A stretch of 64,000 nucleotides of DNA, taken from NCBI GenBank assembly GCA_030789695.1, contig CM061134.1, positions 67,324,649-67,388,648 of the forward strand, written 5' to 3'. Of the stretch, positions 10,413 through 22,377 are shown piece after piece. Source of the stretch: Scilla litardierei. Its lineage: Eukaryota; Streptophyta; Magnoliopsida; Asparagales; Asparagaceae. The notes under the pieces are model-generated. The model saw only the letters and a program-made list of their open reading frames with translations, was not told the origin of the DNA and searched no databases. The number at the start of each line of letters is the position of its first letter. Positions within the stretch are counted from its first letter, which is position 1. The position numbers and the translations under genes are program-made.

Positions 10413-10890
10413 GGTTTTAGTGCTGGCCCATGCAGGTCGTGCTATGCAAAATACTTTAAACAAAATAGGTAAGATTACAATCTTGATTCTCAAGATCATC
10501 TTTCCTTGAACTCTATCCCAGCCTGGTTCCTTAGAAAATCCTCGTACATCTTAGGATTTCAAATTATTACTTGACCCAATGAGCTAACTCTTGATTATGT
10601 AGCTGTTACCAACATTATATTTTTATGTCGACGACCATAGGATACCTCGTAGTAGACCCACATTAACATCCCCTAGTCATCCTTACATTTTTGTGATCAT
10701 ACACTTTTCCTTATTTTGATTCACTTAATTCCCATTGTGACGTCTATGTCATCACCTTTCTGCTTCATGTTATCCATTTGAATCGACCATATCCTTGCCT
10801 ATCTTAAAACTTATTTGATTCTGTCGGTCATTACATTCCCCGTTAGCTTTATTAAATTTCGAGGACAAAATTTTTATAAGGTGGGTATGA
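10413..10890 (+). other. Element A internal region, non-coding
   Basis: Begins GGTTTTAGTGCTGGCCCATGC directly after the LTR, without the TGGTATCAGAGC site usual in Tekay elements. Element B shares this leader. No ORF resembles a retroviral domain. The last bases carry the polypurine tract. Confidence 0.75.
10876..10890 (+). other. Element A polypurine tract
   Basis: Purine-rich ATAAGGTGGGTATGA immediately before the 3' LTR start TGTAACGGCC. It would prime plus-strand DNA synthesis. Confidence 0.85.
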
Positions 10891-11839
10891 TGTAACGGCC
10901 TGTTTTTGTATGTACGAATTTTATACGTATTTAATTAGTATAGTGATTTATTAGAGGTTTTATGATATGATTTTATTATTAGGTTTCGTAACTCGAGCAC
11001 ACGATTTAATGATGGTGTTATTAATTTCTTTTACTTGTGGTTCATTTTGATTGTAGGGGCGAGATTGTACTAATGAAATCGCAACTTAACCAAATTGATC
11101 CTTCGAATCTAATCTTAACCCAAGGATCTAACAAATCATTACGAAATTGTATCTTGCTGATCCAATCTTAACCAATATCATAACCGAATGAATTATCACA
11201 GCTTAAATATTTTTAAGATATTATCATGAATAAGTATCCAAATTAAATAGTAAAATATCCTGACCAAACCCCATATTATCGTAACCAATGATCTTACCAC
11301 ATCCCCCTTGAACTTCGTATCAAAACTTAACAAAAAAATTATCTCAACTATATTATAGGGATTATCCAAATACTAATTTTAATATCTTAACTGTATATAT
11401 TTCTTACCCAAATCCCTTATAGTCCACATCCTATCTTAATAATAAAACCATATCTATTAATTAATCTTACCCTATCTTTTAACCTAACAAGTCATTTTCA
11501 TATATATGTATGTACTAAAATATCATTCTTAATTTCTAAAATCAGAGGGATGTCTAATTTTACTAAACTGATTTTTCATAATCCTAAATATCCAAATTAC
11601 CCATCACCCCAAATCTAATATGTTCTAACAAAAACTATTTTTTATCAAATCTTATCATAACTAAACTAAAATCCTCTAAGAAAATCTGTTGGTTTCCTTT
11701 CTCCTCCTTCCATTGTGTAACGGGGCCCCCATACACCCACATGCCCATACCTCACATCTCCTGTTAATTCGCATGTGAGTGGCCTATCCCCAGCACGTAT
11801 GCACTCACCCTTGCGGATCTTAACAAATTCCATCAACCT

Positions 11840-13180
11840 ACGATTCAATTGAACCTATGCGTTATCTCCGCGCATGGAATCCCAACGTGCCCTTTTTCCG
11901 TTAGCAACGACTCAAACAAAACCACGTCCCCCTTGATTCCGCCACGCACCAACTCCCCTTCATCCCCATCCAAGCCCTCGACCGCACCACCGTCAGCATT
12001 TCAACCCAACGACTGCTGCCTTCCCTCTCCAACGAAGCCAACCGTTCATCTTCAAACCCCTCCTCACACAGCCCTCAACCAATCCGTGCGAGGATCTCGC
12101 ATTCCTCGACTACCCACGTAACCGCACCCCGACTTCCTCCACTGTTCCACGTAACCGCTCACTGCCCTTACAAAACAACACAGGAGAAAAAGAACCCAAC
12201 CTCAACTTTCTCCTCCACCAACAAAACACCGCCGAGCCCGTCCACTTCGCCGGTAAGCTCTGGCCGTCCCTCCGAGCTCCTCCTCCCTTCTACTAAAACG
12301 CAACCCAACCCCTCCCGTCTCCTTCACCTCGCCCGCCGACATCTCCCAAGCCCACAACCCCACACAGCACCCCATTCACAGACCTCTCCTCCTTTCCTTC
12401 CAACAACAGCCACCACCGACTCATAAGCCACCCTACTCCCTGTAGCTCCGACGAACGAGTCTCTCTCACCTTTACAAAACAACCCCCTCAACGCCGCCGT
12501 GACCAGACCACACCTCCCTCCTCACATTGCCACGCCACCACCTGCTCCGCCTTCTTCTCCTCCGATGAATGCCAAACCCCCTCGCCGCCGCATTCTCCAC
12601 CGATGCAGTCGGTGGTGTCCCCCGCCGACGAATCCCGCCAGCACTCCCGCCACCTTCCCCGAAGCCCGCTCCCATGTCTTCCCCTCCTTTCCTCTGTTTG
12701 AAATAGAGGACTCCTCAGCCACCCACTCCGACCCCGTTTTCCCCCATAATCGCTGTCCGCCTCGTTCCGTTTCGCCCCCACCTTCTCTTTCCCGCAATCA
12801 GTAACAGGCCCAAAGCCCGGACTCCCATCGTGGCCTCATCTCTGGCTCGGCCTCCTCCCATTGTCAAGAACCTCCGGCCTCCCACAATCTCTCCAAAACA
12901 ACCCCGCACGAGCCCTCTTCGAGCTCAGGCCAACCCGACACTGCCCCGCTTCAAAACACCTTGCCCCTCACAGCATCCGCTGCCGATCTGCGCTGTCTCG
13001 ACCTCAGATCCACCGTTGTTCCCCGAATCCGCCGATGTTCCCCGAATCCGCCGCCGCTCCGGATCCGCCTGCTGCCGTCGATCAGTATCGCACCGCCTCG
13101 AGCTCCCATCGCCGTGCCCCGGAGCCATCAAGCCGTCTTCCGCCCTTTGCCTGCGCAGCATCGAAGAACAGAAAGGGGTA
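11840..13180 (+). other. C-rich, purine-poor segment of LTR A
   Basis: About 1.3 kb rich in CC, CT and CCG. It opens several Pro-rich reading frames on both strands that look like composition artefacts. The B LTRs have a matching block at the equivalent place on their sense strand (about 26260-25300 and 63230-62220). Its position suggests a transcribed leader, but this is inference. Confidence 0.55.
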
Positions 13181-14789
13181 ATGGGAGTGAGAAGAAGAAG
13201 GGGGAAGAAAAGGACAGGTAAGAGAAGGAGGATTATTAAATATAGAAAGTATAAGTTATTATAATATAAGTTAGTTTTATATTTAATAAATGCAGATAGT
13301 TTTTATAACAGTTCTTTAATAAGTTGAGCCTTATTTCTTAGCATATATAGAATTGTATGTGTCTACCTTTGGGTAGTGTTATTTGATATTTGTATGTCTA
13401 CCGTTCACCTGTATAAGTTAGTGTGTCAGGATGTAAGCTAGTTACTTTAGAACCATTGGTTAATCAGAACTGTACCTTTCTTATGGTATGTTGGAACTTG
13501 TAGTGGATCAATAAGGTTGGTACAACTTTGTTTGGGTGCACAGTTTCCCTGATGACTTGTAGGTAATAGGTTACTAGTTTAATTCAATACTAGTTTCCAT
13601 GCAAGATGAGTACCTAAATATTATAACAGTAACCTATGTTGTTTGACTAAAACCTATAGACTTGAATGATGACAAGTACTAGATAACATGTTGGCCTTTT
13701 ATATTGAACTTTATGGCATCAATCTGTGTAATACATCATAGAGTGCAATACTAGTTATAAATCTTTTGGAACAATGTTAATATAAATGTTACGGTGTAAG
13801 ACAGTTAGTTTTATAACAGTGTATTATAGTAATTTAATGATTATTAGTTAAGAACGATTAGCTTATATCATAATTTAATGCTGCAGATTAATCACGCCTT
13901 ATTACTATCACCTGGTCACCCAAATCGTCAAATCAGGCAAGTGCACTTTTTTACGTATCTTGAAACCATTGCTTTTAATTGCTTTGACCTGAGGTACTCT
14001 GATATGCAAGTGTACATTTTCTGTTTTAATATCGTTATATTTAAATGCTGAATCAAGAATTTGCTAGTTTTGCCTTATGTCACGTAGTTACACGTCATGC
14101 TTGTACACCTTCGATTGGATGATTATAGATGGAATGCGTTTTGATAGAACTTAGTGACAGAACGGAATACCTTGAAATCGTGAAATCGTGCTTATTGATT
14201 GGCTACACCCGTCGGTCATATGTGACTAGTCTGGCTCGTGTTCCAGTAGGGTCACATGATGACTAGTCTGGCTCGTGTTCCAGTATATGGCGGTTTAGCA
14301 TTTGTGAACTCGTGTAATCGATTAGGCTGGCTCGTGTTCCGGCAAACTTTTAGGTGGGGTTAGGGTTGAGCGGCCACTGGGCGTATGAAAGGTACTCTCC
14401 TCAAGAGCACCACCCGCACGCGGTGGGTTAGCGTCAATCACGGTAAGCCCCCGTGAGAGGAACGACCTTCTCATCACGACCTAAAGGCGAGAACCATAGA
14501 TTAGATGTGAACTCTTGACATGAAAACTTGCAACGCTAACTCGGTCATCTTGAAAGATGTAATGCTAATGAACTCAGAGAAACCTCAACTTTAATCTTGC
14601 AAACGTCTAGAACTGCATGTTAGGAGTGCTTATCATGCTTCATCAAAATTGTTCAATATTAAATTGCTGCAGTCGTTTTCTTAAATTATTAATGCTTCTA
14701 AAATTCATATATATCAGATATCTTGTCTAAACTGCGATACGATTTGTTGTACGCACTACACTTGTCACGCTATTTGTTGTACACACTAC

Positions 14790-14904
14790 AACAAATAAAA
14801 AAATCCTAGACTATAAGATGGAAGGATCTCACCGAATGTTCCTCCAAACGAACTGAAATCGTAGCTTACAAGTACTGTTATCCCCGGCAACGGCGCCAAA
14901 AACT
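14790..14904 (-). other. Extra leader plus PBS outside the C1 LTR
   Basis: Matches the internal leader next to the other LTR (about 19355-19470), including a PBS at 14881-14898 (minus strand TGGCGCCGTTGCCGGGGA). The outer end is A-rich on the plus strand and lacks any LTR terminus. Confidence 0.85.
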
Positions 14905-17160
14905 TGCCTCGTCTCAAATGATGTGAGAACTACTCCCAAGCGTAGGAGATCATGCAAGTAATATCCTGGTGAGTCCATGTATCGAATCTGCGGGACAACT
15001 GACCTGCAAAACTACGATCGTCAATCTGAAAAGAGTAATAATACGATGTTAACCAACCACCTATCAAACACAAAGATATAGGATCAAGAGTATGGAATAA
15101 GAAATGAAAATCCTACGATATTTACGGTGACTTTGGTAGGGGTACAAGTATGGGGATCATGTGTTGGGTTTGATTTCGTTAAGGTGTGTGCAATCAATGA
15201 ATATCAATACCTTTTCTATAACTCAACGTTTCGTCTGGTCAGGGCATGAGAACATCGGAAAGTATGGCGATCAAGCGTATGAAAACGTGCCAAAGAATTA
15301 ATCAAGTGCAAATAGGGCGAAAAGATATAGAAACCAATAATTACGACACCCTAACTACGTCAACACCAACACATATGAAGTGGATGTGCTACGGTTGTGA
15401 TTTCATTAGGAGTTAATAATCGCTGAAATATCATGTCTTTCATATAACTCAACGCTTCGTCCGGTCAGGGTACGAAGACGTCAGAAGATGAAACGATGAA
15501 AACTAGTCAAAATAGCCGTATACGTATCACTAGCAACATTGATTTCATTAAACGATGAACGCAATAATAAGTTCAGATTAGTGAACATGAATTGGCTAGC
15601 CTTGTCAGGGCCTATCCATACGGGAAGTAAATAATATCGACAATAAGCAAATACCCATCAAATACGTTGTAAAAATCAACATTACTAGCAATTTGAACAT
15701 GAAAATAGGACTAAAGACATGAAATTCATCAACTAAATACTCCTAATTACATCACAACCATAGCACAAGGAGATTAGCCACGCATGGTGCAATAAAAATC
15801 AGATTTGATAGCCAAATACATCGTTTTAATAGCCAAAATACAATGAAATACACCAAATACGGGGTATAAGTTCAAGAATTTATCACCAAATCTCCACTTT
15901 AGAATCCAAAACTCCCTGAAAAGTAGAAGAATAGCCTCTGGGATTTTTCAGAATTTTCCCCTGGAGAAATACGCACAGTAGCCGCTCCAAAAGTCCCAAA
16001 ATATGCCAGAATACGCCCCAAAACCCTAGAAATACGCTTAAATAAAGAGATTGCGGGTTTAAGTTGCTTAACGGGTTGAAACCCCCGCACCCGCTTACGC
16101 TTTAACCCGATCCAAAGTCGGAGCAATTAAGAGCCGTCCATCTAAGCGGGATTGAACAAGGTGGCGCCGCGTGGCGCTTTAATATTCACGCAAAGCCCGC
16201 ATCCGATATCAACTCCGAATACAGCTAGGGTTAAATCCGACCGTCGGATCGAGGATCCAACGATCGAAGAGAGGCCACGTCGCCAGCTGCAGCCCGTCTT
16301 TGCTTTCAAGTTGCGGGTATGATATCAACCGTAGGATCAAGATCCCACGCCTCTCCGCTAGCCACGTCTCCCGCTCAAGATTTCGAATTCGAAATCGAAT
16401 TAACCGCTGTCTGGGCCGTTGGATGGGCATCGGAGGGATGAGATTCACTTGCTCGTCGGCCTCATTTTCGTGCGTCATCGAAGTGATCCAGGCCATTGGA
16501 ATTTCGATCAACGATCTCCAGTGCGCCACGTGGTCCGAGATTACGCTCGTCGCTGCGCCTCGCTGAGAATTTCACGCGTCGTCCGATCAACATCGAACCG
16601 TTCACATGAAGCCACATCGTCGCTTGATCTCGCCCGCTGCTCCGTTCAACTCGAGTGAGGGCCGTTGGATCTAGATCCAACGGCCACGATCTTCCGCATT
16701 TCTCTGCGCGTGATGAAGCCAGATTTCGACCGTTCGATCAAGATCGAATGGTCGATATTTAATCGCATCTGTGTTTTGCTGCGGCCGTAGGATGAAGGCG
16801 GGAAGCGATGGATTGCCGTCACGTGGACGCTTGTGATTGGCTGTTGAGCGTATTTTCGTATTTAATTTCGTATTTCTCCATTTAAATTGTATTCTGCATT
16901 CAAAAATTCATAGAAATTAGCACAGATCTCAGAAAAATACAAATAAATAGTCGTTGGAATCGTGAGATCGAGATGATACTAAGAAAAATATAAAAATGCA
17001 GAAATACTCAATAGAATTCGTGTTTTGTGCACAAATAATGTGATTTCTCTAATAAATAATGGTGTACAAAATACGCACATATTAGAGAGCAATTAAGTAT
17101 TATATAGGCACATCATAGGACTAATTAGGGGGTTAAATACGCAATATTCACTCCGAATCA
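14905..17160 (-). repeat. C1 left LTR (3' LTR, 2256 bp)
   Basis: Plus strand runs TGCCTCGTCTC to CTCCGAATCA. Contains palindromes of the CCGTTGGATC / GATCCAACGG type at about 16230-16760, G-box-like CCACGTGG, and repeated NCTCAACGNTTCGTCYGGTCAGGG motifs (15223 and 15445). The short ORFs at 16209-16680 overlap in several frames and are palindrome artefacts. Confidence 0.93.
16230..16760. repeat. Palindrome cluster in C1 LTR U3 (left copy)
   Basis: Several 8-12-bp inverted pairs with 0-4-nt loops, e.g. CCGTTGGATC / GATCCAACGG near 16660-16682 and a GACCGTTCGATC type near 16728-16754. Arms differ between palindromes but stay complementary. On the minus strand they lie upstream of a TATA-like TTTATTTAAG (about 16035). 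Confidence 0.8.
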
Positions 17161-17176
17161 CACCCCCCAACTAGCG
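17161..17176 (-). other. C1 polypurine tract
   Basis: Minus strand AGTTGGGGGGTG abuts the LTR start TGATTCGG. A second, internal copy of this tract lies at about 18116-18128. Confidence 0.85.
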
Positions 17177-18204
17177 TTTTGCTAGTCCCTAGCAAAAAGA
17201 GCGATAAATACGGATGATCAAATAAAAATTAATTCTATCAACCGCTTATGGCGTGGCTCAATAATACACTTTTCAACATGATCTTCAACATCAATATACA
17301 CATCCATGAACAAAATCAATCACATGATATTTTCTCTAATATAGTGTGAATAAATAACATACAAGCATCATTTTGCGCAAGCGAAAGTATAACACGTCGT
17401 TTTTCTCTAGTTTTCTTGTTTCCAAGGAATTGGCCTATCAAAACAATCATTCAAGATATGGGTAATGAAGTTGCTTAATATATATTCACTATTTCTTTTC
17501 TTTTATTCGTTCCGCGTAACGCGCATTAAGCAACATTCGCAGAAAAATGTATAACTTGGATCGCTCCATCAAATGAGTGAGTTTCCTGTCAATGGCTCCC
17601 AAATCAGACGATAATAGGGCATTAGGCCAAAAAGGACCCACTCGGACTGTACTACTCGAGCCAACCAAGTTATTTATTAGTGACATACTTATTCATTCAT
17701 TTTTCTTCATTTTTCATTCATTTTTCCTCTTTTTTTTTCTTTTCATAAGCAACTCAATACCCATTATTATTTTTGAACAAAGCATTAATAACCAAGGCCA
17801 AATTCCTCTTCAACTTGGAGACTTTTCAAAAAATCGTGTATACTTAAGCTTTTTCATCACATTAGCATGCATGGAATAAGTTCAAACTATTTCGAGATAT
17901 TAATCATGGCAATTGAAAATTTTTCATGAATAGCATATGAACGGTAATTCATGAAGCAAAAAAAAATTAATTCAAGCCATAAACAATTAGCTAGAACTCA
18001 GTTAATGCATAATCATCCGCATTTGAGGTATACGAAGGAGTTTAAAATGGTGAGATTTGGTGGGTCATTCTTTCCTTATGCCATGCTTTTGAAAAAAAAT
18101 CCTAAGGTCTCAGACACACCCCCCAACTAAAGATGGACATTGTCCTCAATGTCGAAGAGGGTACGAGTTTATTCAAGCAAGCATCCTAGAAAGCAAATAA
18201 AATT
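17177..18204 (-). other. C1 internal non-coding region
   Basis: AT-rich spacer between the 3' polypurine tract and the small ORF. It ends (from about 18116) with the text CAACTAAAGATGGACATTG, related to the Athila 3' UTR at about 33274. No gene seen. Confidence 0.6.
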
Positions 18205-18534
18205 CTACGCTACCGGAAAGAACACACCGTGTTCAAATGGCGGATCCTGAATTTTTAATGGTGGAGGAAGTTGTTCAATTTGATCCTTGCGCTCCTCGGC
18301 GATTAATCTTCCTCCTTTAGCTAAATTGGACTCCAGCAACACAACTCCAAGCATCTCTATAAGTTGTTTACCAATGTCCTGGAAGAGATGATTTATGTCA
18401 GTCCAAATTATTTTAAAATTCTTCGCCATAAACATATTCCAAATATAGTCATCAAAATAGGTGAAGTAAAATAGAGCATGGTGATGACAACTCCCTGAAA
18501 AATGTGCACTACGCTCGGTATGATGCTCGGTCAA
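18205..18534 (-). CDS. C1 small ORF downstream of the gag relic, unknown function
   Basis: 109 codons, starting inside the stop of the gag remnant (ATGA overlap, 18531-18534). C2 has a homologue at 39435-39764. The two proteins differ at about 19 of 109 positions while the DNA differs at about 37 sites, a ratio that only weakly suggests constraint. The middle is hydrophobic-aromatic (FYFTYFDDYIWNMFMAKNF) and the C terminus is charged then Pro-rich. I do not recognise a family. It could be a former gag C-terminal segment in another frame or a leader peptide. Translation would need reinitiation. Confidence 0.4.
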   Translation of the reverse strand: MTEHHTERSAHFSGSCHHHALFYFTYFDDYIWNMFMAKNFKIIWTDINHLFQDIGKQLIEMLGVVLLESNLAKGGRLIAEERKDQIEQLPPPLKIQDPPFEHGVFFPVA

Positions 18535-19350
18535 TGTGGAGAGGGGTAAATGATTTTGGGAAAAACTGAGGAAGGGAATGGTTCGGGCTCCATATCGATA
18601 TTCTTTAAACCAATGTCCCTAGTCGTCTCCTCCTCCTGTTCATCCAAAATTGCTCGCTCATCCTCTACTTTGCACACACTTCCTGCCACGTCAATGTTTT
18701 CATTCGTGACTTCATCGTGACATGGCTCGCTCGATATACCTGCAATAGAAGATAAACTCACATTAGATTCTGGAAATTGAATTTCAAAAGATTTATTTTC
18801 TTCTAAGCAAGTGGAAATCAGCTTAAGATTTTCAATAGATTGCTGAATCTGTCGACTCCGAGCAAGGAAGTTTTCTTGGAATTGATGGGATGTGGCCTCC
18901 TGTGTCTGAATGACCAATTGAACTTCCTCTTTCAAGTGTTGCAAAGGTACGTCTACACTTTGCTCCCCTTGATCAAGGCTTGAAGGCTCCGTTGACTCGC
19001 ACTCTGAAGTCTCTTTCTTGATTTCTTCATTCTCTTGTAAAGACTCCATGTAGTTCCACGCCTCTGTCGGCGTCATGACTCCCAGGAACTCCTGCAGCTA
19101 TGGTCGTAGTCCACCTAGGAAGGACTCCATAAGCTCTTTCTTTGTAAACCCATGCTGCGGATAGCTCGATATTATGTCTGTGAACCACCTCCAGGCCTGA
19201 AAGAAAGTTTCACAATCAGTCTGATTAAAACCAACAATCTAGAGCTTCTCCATCCTATGTTTGTGTGCCCTATCATATTCTGCATCATACAAATTGTTCG
19301 TGCAATAAAATTTCATGTATTCCATATACTCCATTCTTTAAAGAAAAAAC
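18531..19350 (-). pseudogene. C1 gag remnant (Athila-like Retrotrans_gag), broken
   Basis: The minus strand carries the late part of a Gypsy Gag domain (FFQAW...F, SSYPQHGFTKKELMESFLGGL) followed by a Glu/Ser/Gln-rich helical tail. In-frame TAGs interrupt it near 19240 (a Lys codon in C2) and near 19096 (a Gln codon in C2). The section 18531-19076 is still open, 181 codons. There is no zinc knuckle and no protease. Compared with the Athila Gag in this window it keeps only the second half of the capsid domain. Confidence 0.75.
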
Positions 19351-19446
19351 AAAAAATAAAATAAAAAAATCCTAGACTATAAGATGGAAGGATCTCACCG
19401 AATGTTCCTCCAAACGAACTGAAATCGTAGATCGCAAGTACTGTTG

Positions 19447-19464
19447 TCCCCGGCAACGGCGCCA
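19447..19464 (-). other. C1 primer-binding site (tRNA-Asp)
   Basis: Minus strand TGGCGCCGTTGCCGGGGA is complementary to the 3' end of plant tRNA-Asp, the primer used by Athila elements. It lies six bases from the LTR. Confidence 0.93.
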
Positions 19465-19470
19465 AAAACT

Positions 19471-21727
19471 TGCCTCGTCTCAAATGATGTGAGAACTACT
19501 CCCAAGCACAGGAGATCGTGCAAGTAATATCCTGGTGAGTCCAGGTATCGAATCCACGGGACAACTGACCTGCAAAACTACGAACGTCAATCTGTAAAGA
19601 ATAATAATACGATGTTAACCAACCACCTATCAAACATAAAGATATAGGTATCAAGAGTTTGGAATAAGAAGCGAAAATCTTACGATATTTACGGTGACTT
19701 AGGTAGGGATACAAGTATGGGGATCATGTGTTGGGTTTGATTTCATTAGGGTGTGTGCAATCAATGAATATCAATACCTTTTCTATAACTCAACGTTTCG
19801 TCCGGTCAGGGCACGAGAACGTCGGAAAGTATGGCGATCAAGCGTATGAAAACATGCCAAAGAATTAATCAAGTGCAAATAGGGCGAAAAGATATAGAAA
19901 CCAATAATTACGACACCCTAACTACGTCAACACCAACACATATGAAGTGGATGTGCTACGGTTGTAATTTCATTAGGAGTTAATAATCGCTGAAATATCA
20001 TGTCTTTCATATAACTCAACGCTTCGTCCGGTCAGGGCACGAAGACGTCGGAAGATGAAACGATGAAAACTAGTCAAAATAGCCGTATACGTATCACTAG
20101 CAACATTGATTTCATTAAACGATGAACGCAATAATAAGTTCAGATTAGTGAACATGAATTGGCTAGCCTTGTCAGGGCCTAGCCATACGGGAAGTAAATA
20201 ATATCGACAATAAGCAAATACCCATCAAATACGTTGTAAAAATCAACATTACTAGCAATTTGAACATGAAAATATGACTAAAGACATGAAATTCATCAAC
20301 TAAATACTCCTAATTACATCACAACATAGCACAAGGAGATTAGCCACGCATGGTGCAATAAAAATCAGATTTGATAGCCAAATACATCGTTTTAATAGCC
20401 AAAATACAATGAAATACACCAAATACGGGGTATAAGTTCAAGAATTTATCACCAAATCTCCACTTTAGAACCCAAAACTCCTTTAAAAGTAGGAAGAATA
20501 GCCTCTGGAAATTTTCAGAATTTTCCCCTGGAGAAATACGCATAGTAGCCGCTCCAAAAGTCCCAAAATACGCCAGAATACCCTCAAAAACCCTAGAAAT
20601 ACGCTTAAATAAAGAGATTGCGGGTTTAAGTTGCTTAACGGGTTGAAACCCCCGCACCCGCTTACGCTTTAACCCGATCCAAAGTCGGAGCAATTAAGAG
20701 CCGTCCATCTAAGCAGGATTGAACAAGGTGGCGCCGCGTGGCGCTTTAATATTCACGCAAAGCCCGCATCCGATATCAACTCCGAATACAGCTTGGGTTA
20801 AATCCGACCGTCGAATCGAGGATCCAACGATCGAAGAGAGGCCACGTCGCCAGCTGCAGCCCGTCTTTGCTTTCAAGTTGCGGGTATGATATCAACCGTA
20901 GGATCAAGATCCCACGCCTCTTCGCTAGCCACGTCTCCCGCTCAAGATTTCGAATTCGAAATCGAATTAACCGCTGTCTGGGCCGTTGGATGGGCATCGG
21001 AGGGATGAGATTCACTCGCTCGTCGGCCTCGTTTTCGTGCGTCATCGAAGTGATCCAGGCCGTTGGAATTTCGATCAACGATCTCCAGTGCGCCACGTGG
21101 TCCGAGATTACGCTCGTCGCTTCGCCTCGCTGAGAATTTCACGCGCCGTCCGATCAACATCGGACCGTTCACATGAAGCCACGTCGTCGCTTGATCTCGC
21201 CCGCTGCTCCGTTCAACTCGAGTGAGGGCCGTTGGATCTAGATCCAACGGCCACGATCTTCCGCATTTCTCCGCGCGTGATGAAGCCAGATGTCGACCGT
21301 TCGATCAAGATCGAACGGTCGATATTTAATCGCATCTGCGTTTTGCTGCGGCTGTAGGATGAAGGCGGGAATCGATGGATTGCTGCCATGTGGACGCTTG
21401 TGATTGGCTGTTGAGCGTATTTTCGTATTTAATTTCGTATTTCTCCATTTAAATTGTATTCTGCATTCAAAAATTCATAGAAATTAGCACAGATCTCAGA
21501 AAAATACAAATAAATAGTCGTTGGAATCGTGAGATCGAGACGATACTAAGAAAAATATAAAAATGCAAAAATACTCAATAGAATTCGTGTTTTGTGCACA
21601 AATAATGTGATTTCTCTAATAAATAATGGTGTACAAAATACGCACATATTAGAGAGCAATTAAGTATTATATAGGCACATCATAGGACTAATTAGGGGGT
21701 TAAATACGCAATATTCACTCCGAATCA
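19471..21727 (-). repeat. C1 right LTR (5' LTR, 2257 bp)
   Basis: Same structure as the left LTR. The palindrome near 21297-21322 is perfect here (GACCGTTCGATC with its complement, 2-nt loop), while the left LTR has one mismatch. Another near-continuous palindrome with CCGTTGGATC arms lies at about 21228-21251. The right end CCGAATCA is followed by the TSD actac. Confidence 0.93.
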
Positions 21728-22377
21728 ACTACACTTGCCACGTTATTTGCTGTACACAATACACTTGTCATGCTGCTACTTGTACACTACGTTTGACTTG
21801 CTTATATTTTCCTTATGCTGCCATGGTTTAGCTATTGAAATCATATCTTGCCACTTACCTTGCTTTGTTAATGGTTTCGAAAACCTTGTCGAGGGTCAAG
21901 TTTCTTTTTATCCTCTTTAAAACTTGCCGAGCGACCCTCGCTGACGTATATTTCTTGTCTTGTGAAATATACGTCAGGTATTAGACAGGTCTGCAGAGGA
22001 GTTGCTTAGAGACCTTGCAGGTTGATCAGGAGTGCCGTGCCGCTAAGTTCCTTCGCTGAGGAGTGATGTACCTTCGCATCATTTTTGTACATTGTTATCT
22101 CTTTCAATATCTGTATGGTTTTTAGACCCTTTCACTTTTGCTTCTTTCATTGTTGTAAATCATTTTGAGATTTGAGATTTGAGATTGTAATAAAATATTA
22201 TCTGTGTTGTTTGAGTCGCATGCAAGAACCTGCAGGATGTTATCACACAGACGCGTAATGTGCTTAAACCAAGGAGGAGAGAAAAGAAAAAGTACCTCCT
22301 TCTTGCTTTAAGCACATGCGGACCTTCGTCGCGTCTTCGCTCCCAAGTACAATGGAAAGCGGGGCGTGACAATGCCC

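Larger units (their letters stand above)
14790..21727 (-). mobile_element. C1: non-autonomous Athila-related LTR element with an abnormal left end
   Basis: On the minus strand: LTR (21727-19471), tRNA-Asp PBS, 2.3-kb internal region with gag remnants, polypurine tract, LTR (17160-14905), then a second PBS and 115 bp of leader before the flank. The target duplication actac (14785-14789 and 21728-21732) directly flanks this composite, so it appears to have integrated in this form. No protease, RT or integrase. LTRs differ by about 2% by eye. The tRNA-Asp PBS and homologous 3' UTR text link it to Athila, a likely source of enzymes. Confidence 0.88.
8344..22371 (+). mobile_element. Element A: coding-less Tekay/Del-like Ty3/Gypsy LTR element, nested by C1
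   Basis: A truncated 5' LTR (8344-10412), a 478-bp internal region (10413-10890) and a complete 3' LTR (10891-22371) interrupted by C1. The 3' end, GAGGACAAAA followed by AAGGTGGGTATGA and TGTAACGG, is the arrangement of Tekay/Del chromoviruses. No gag or pol domain is present, so it must depend on enzymes supplied in trans. The shared LTR blocks differ by roughly 2% by eye. The left part of the 5' LTR was displaced by B'/Copia-1 and lies outside the window. Confidence 0.8.
10891..22371 (+). repeat. Element A 3' LTR (about 4.5 kb without the C1 insertion)
   Basis: Runs TGTAACGGCC to GGGGCGTGACA. The 3' portion from 13353 repeats 8344-10412. C1 occupies 14790-21727, flanked by actac on both sides. 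The first 2.4 kb contains an AT-rich part (10891-11840) and a C-rich part (11840-13180). Unusually long for a plant LTR. Confidence 0.88.

Noticed and set aside
12472..13264. Several overlapping Pro/Arg/Gly-rich ORFs on both strands in LTR A
   Set aside because: Open in many frames at once because of C-rich composition; no domains. Treated as LTR leader-like sequence.
16209..16680. ORFs of 72-106 codons on both strands in the C LTRs (also 20776-21247, 37558-38147, 41949-42538)
   Set aside because: They overlap in multiple frames and follow the palindromes; LTR sequence, not genes.
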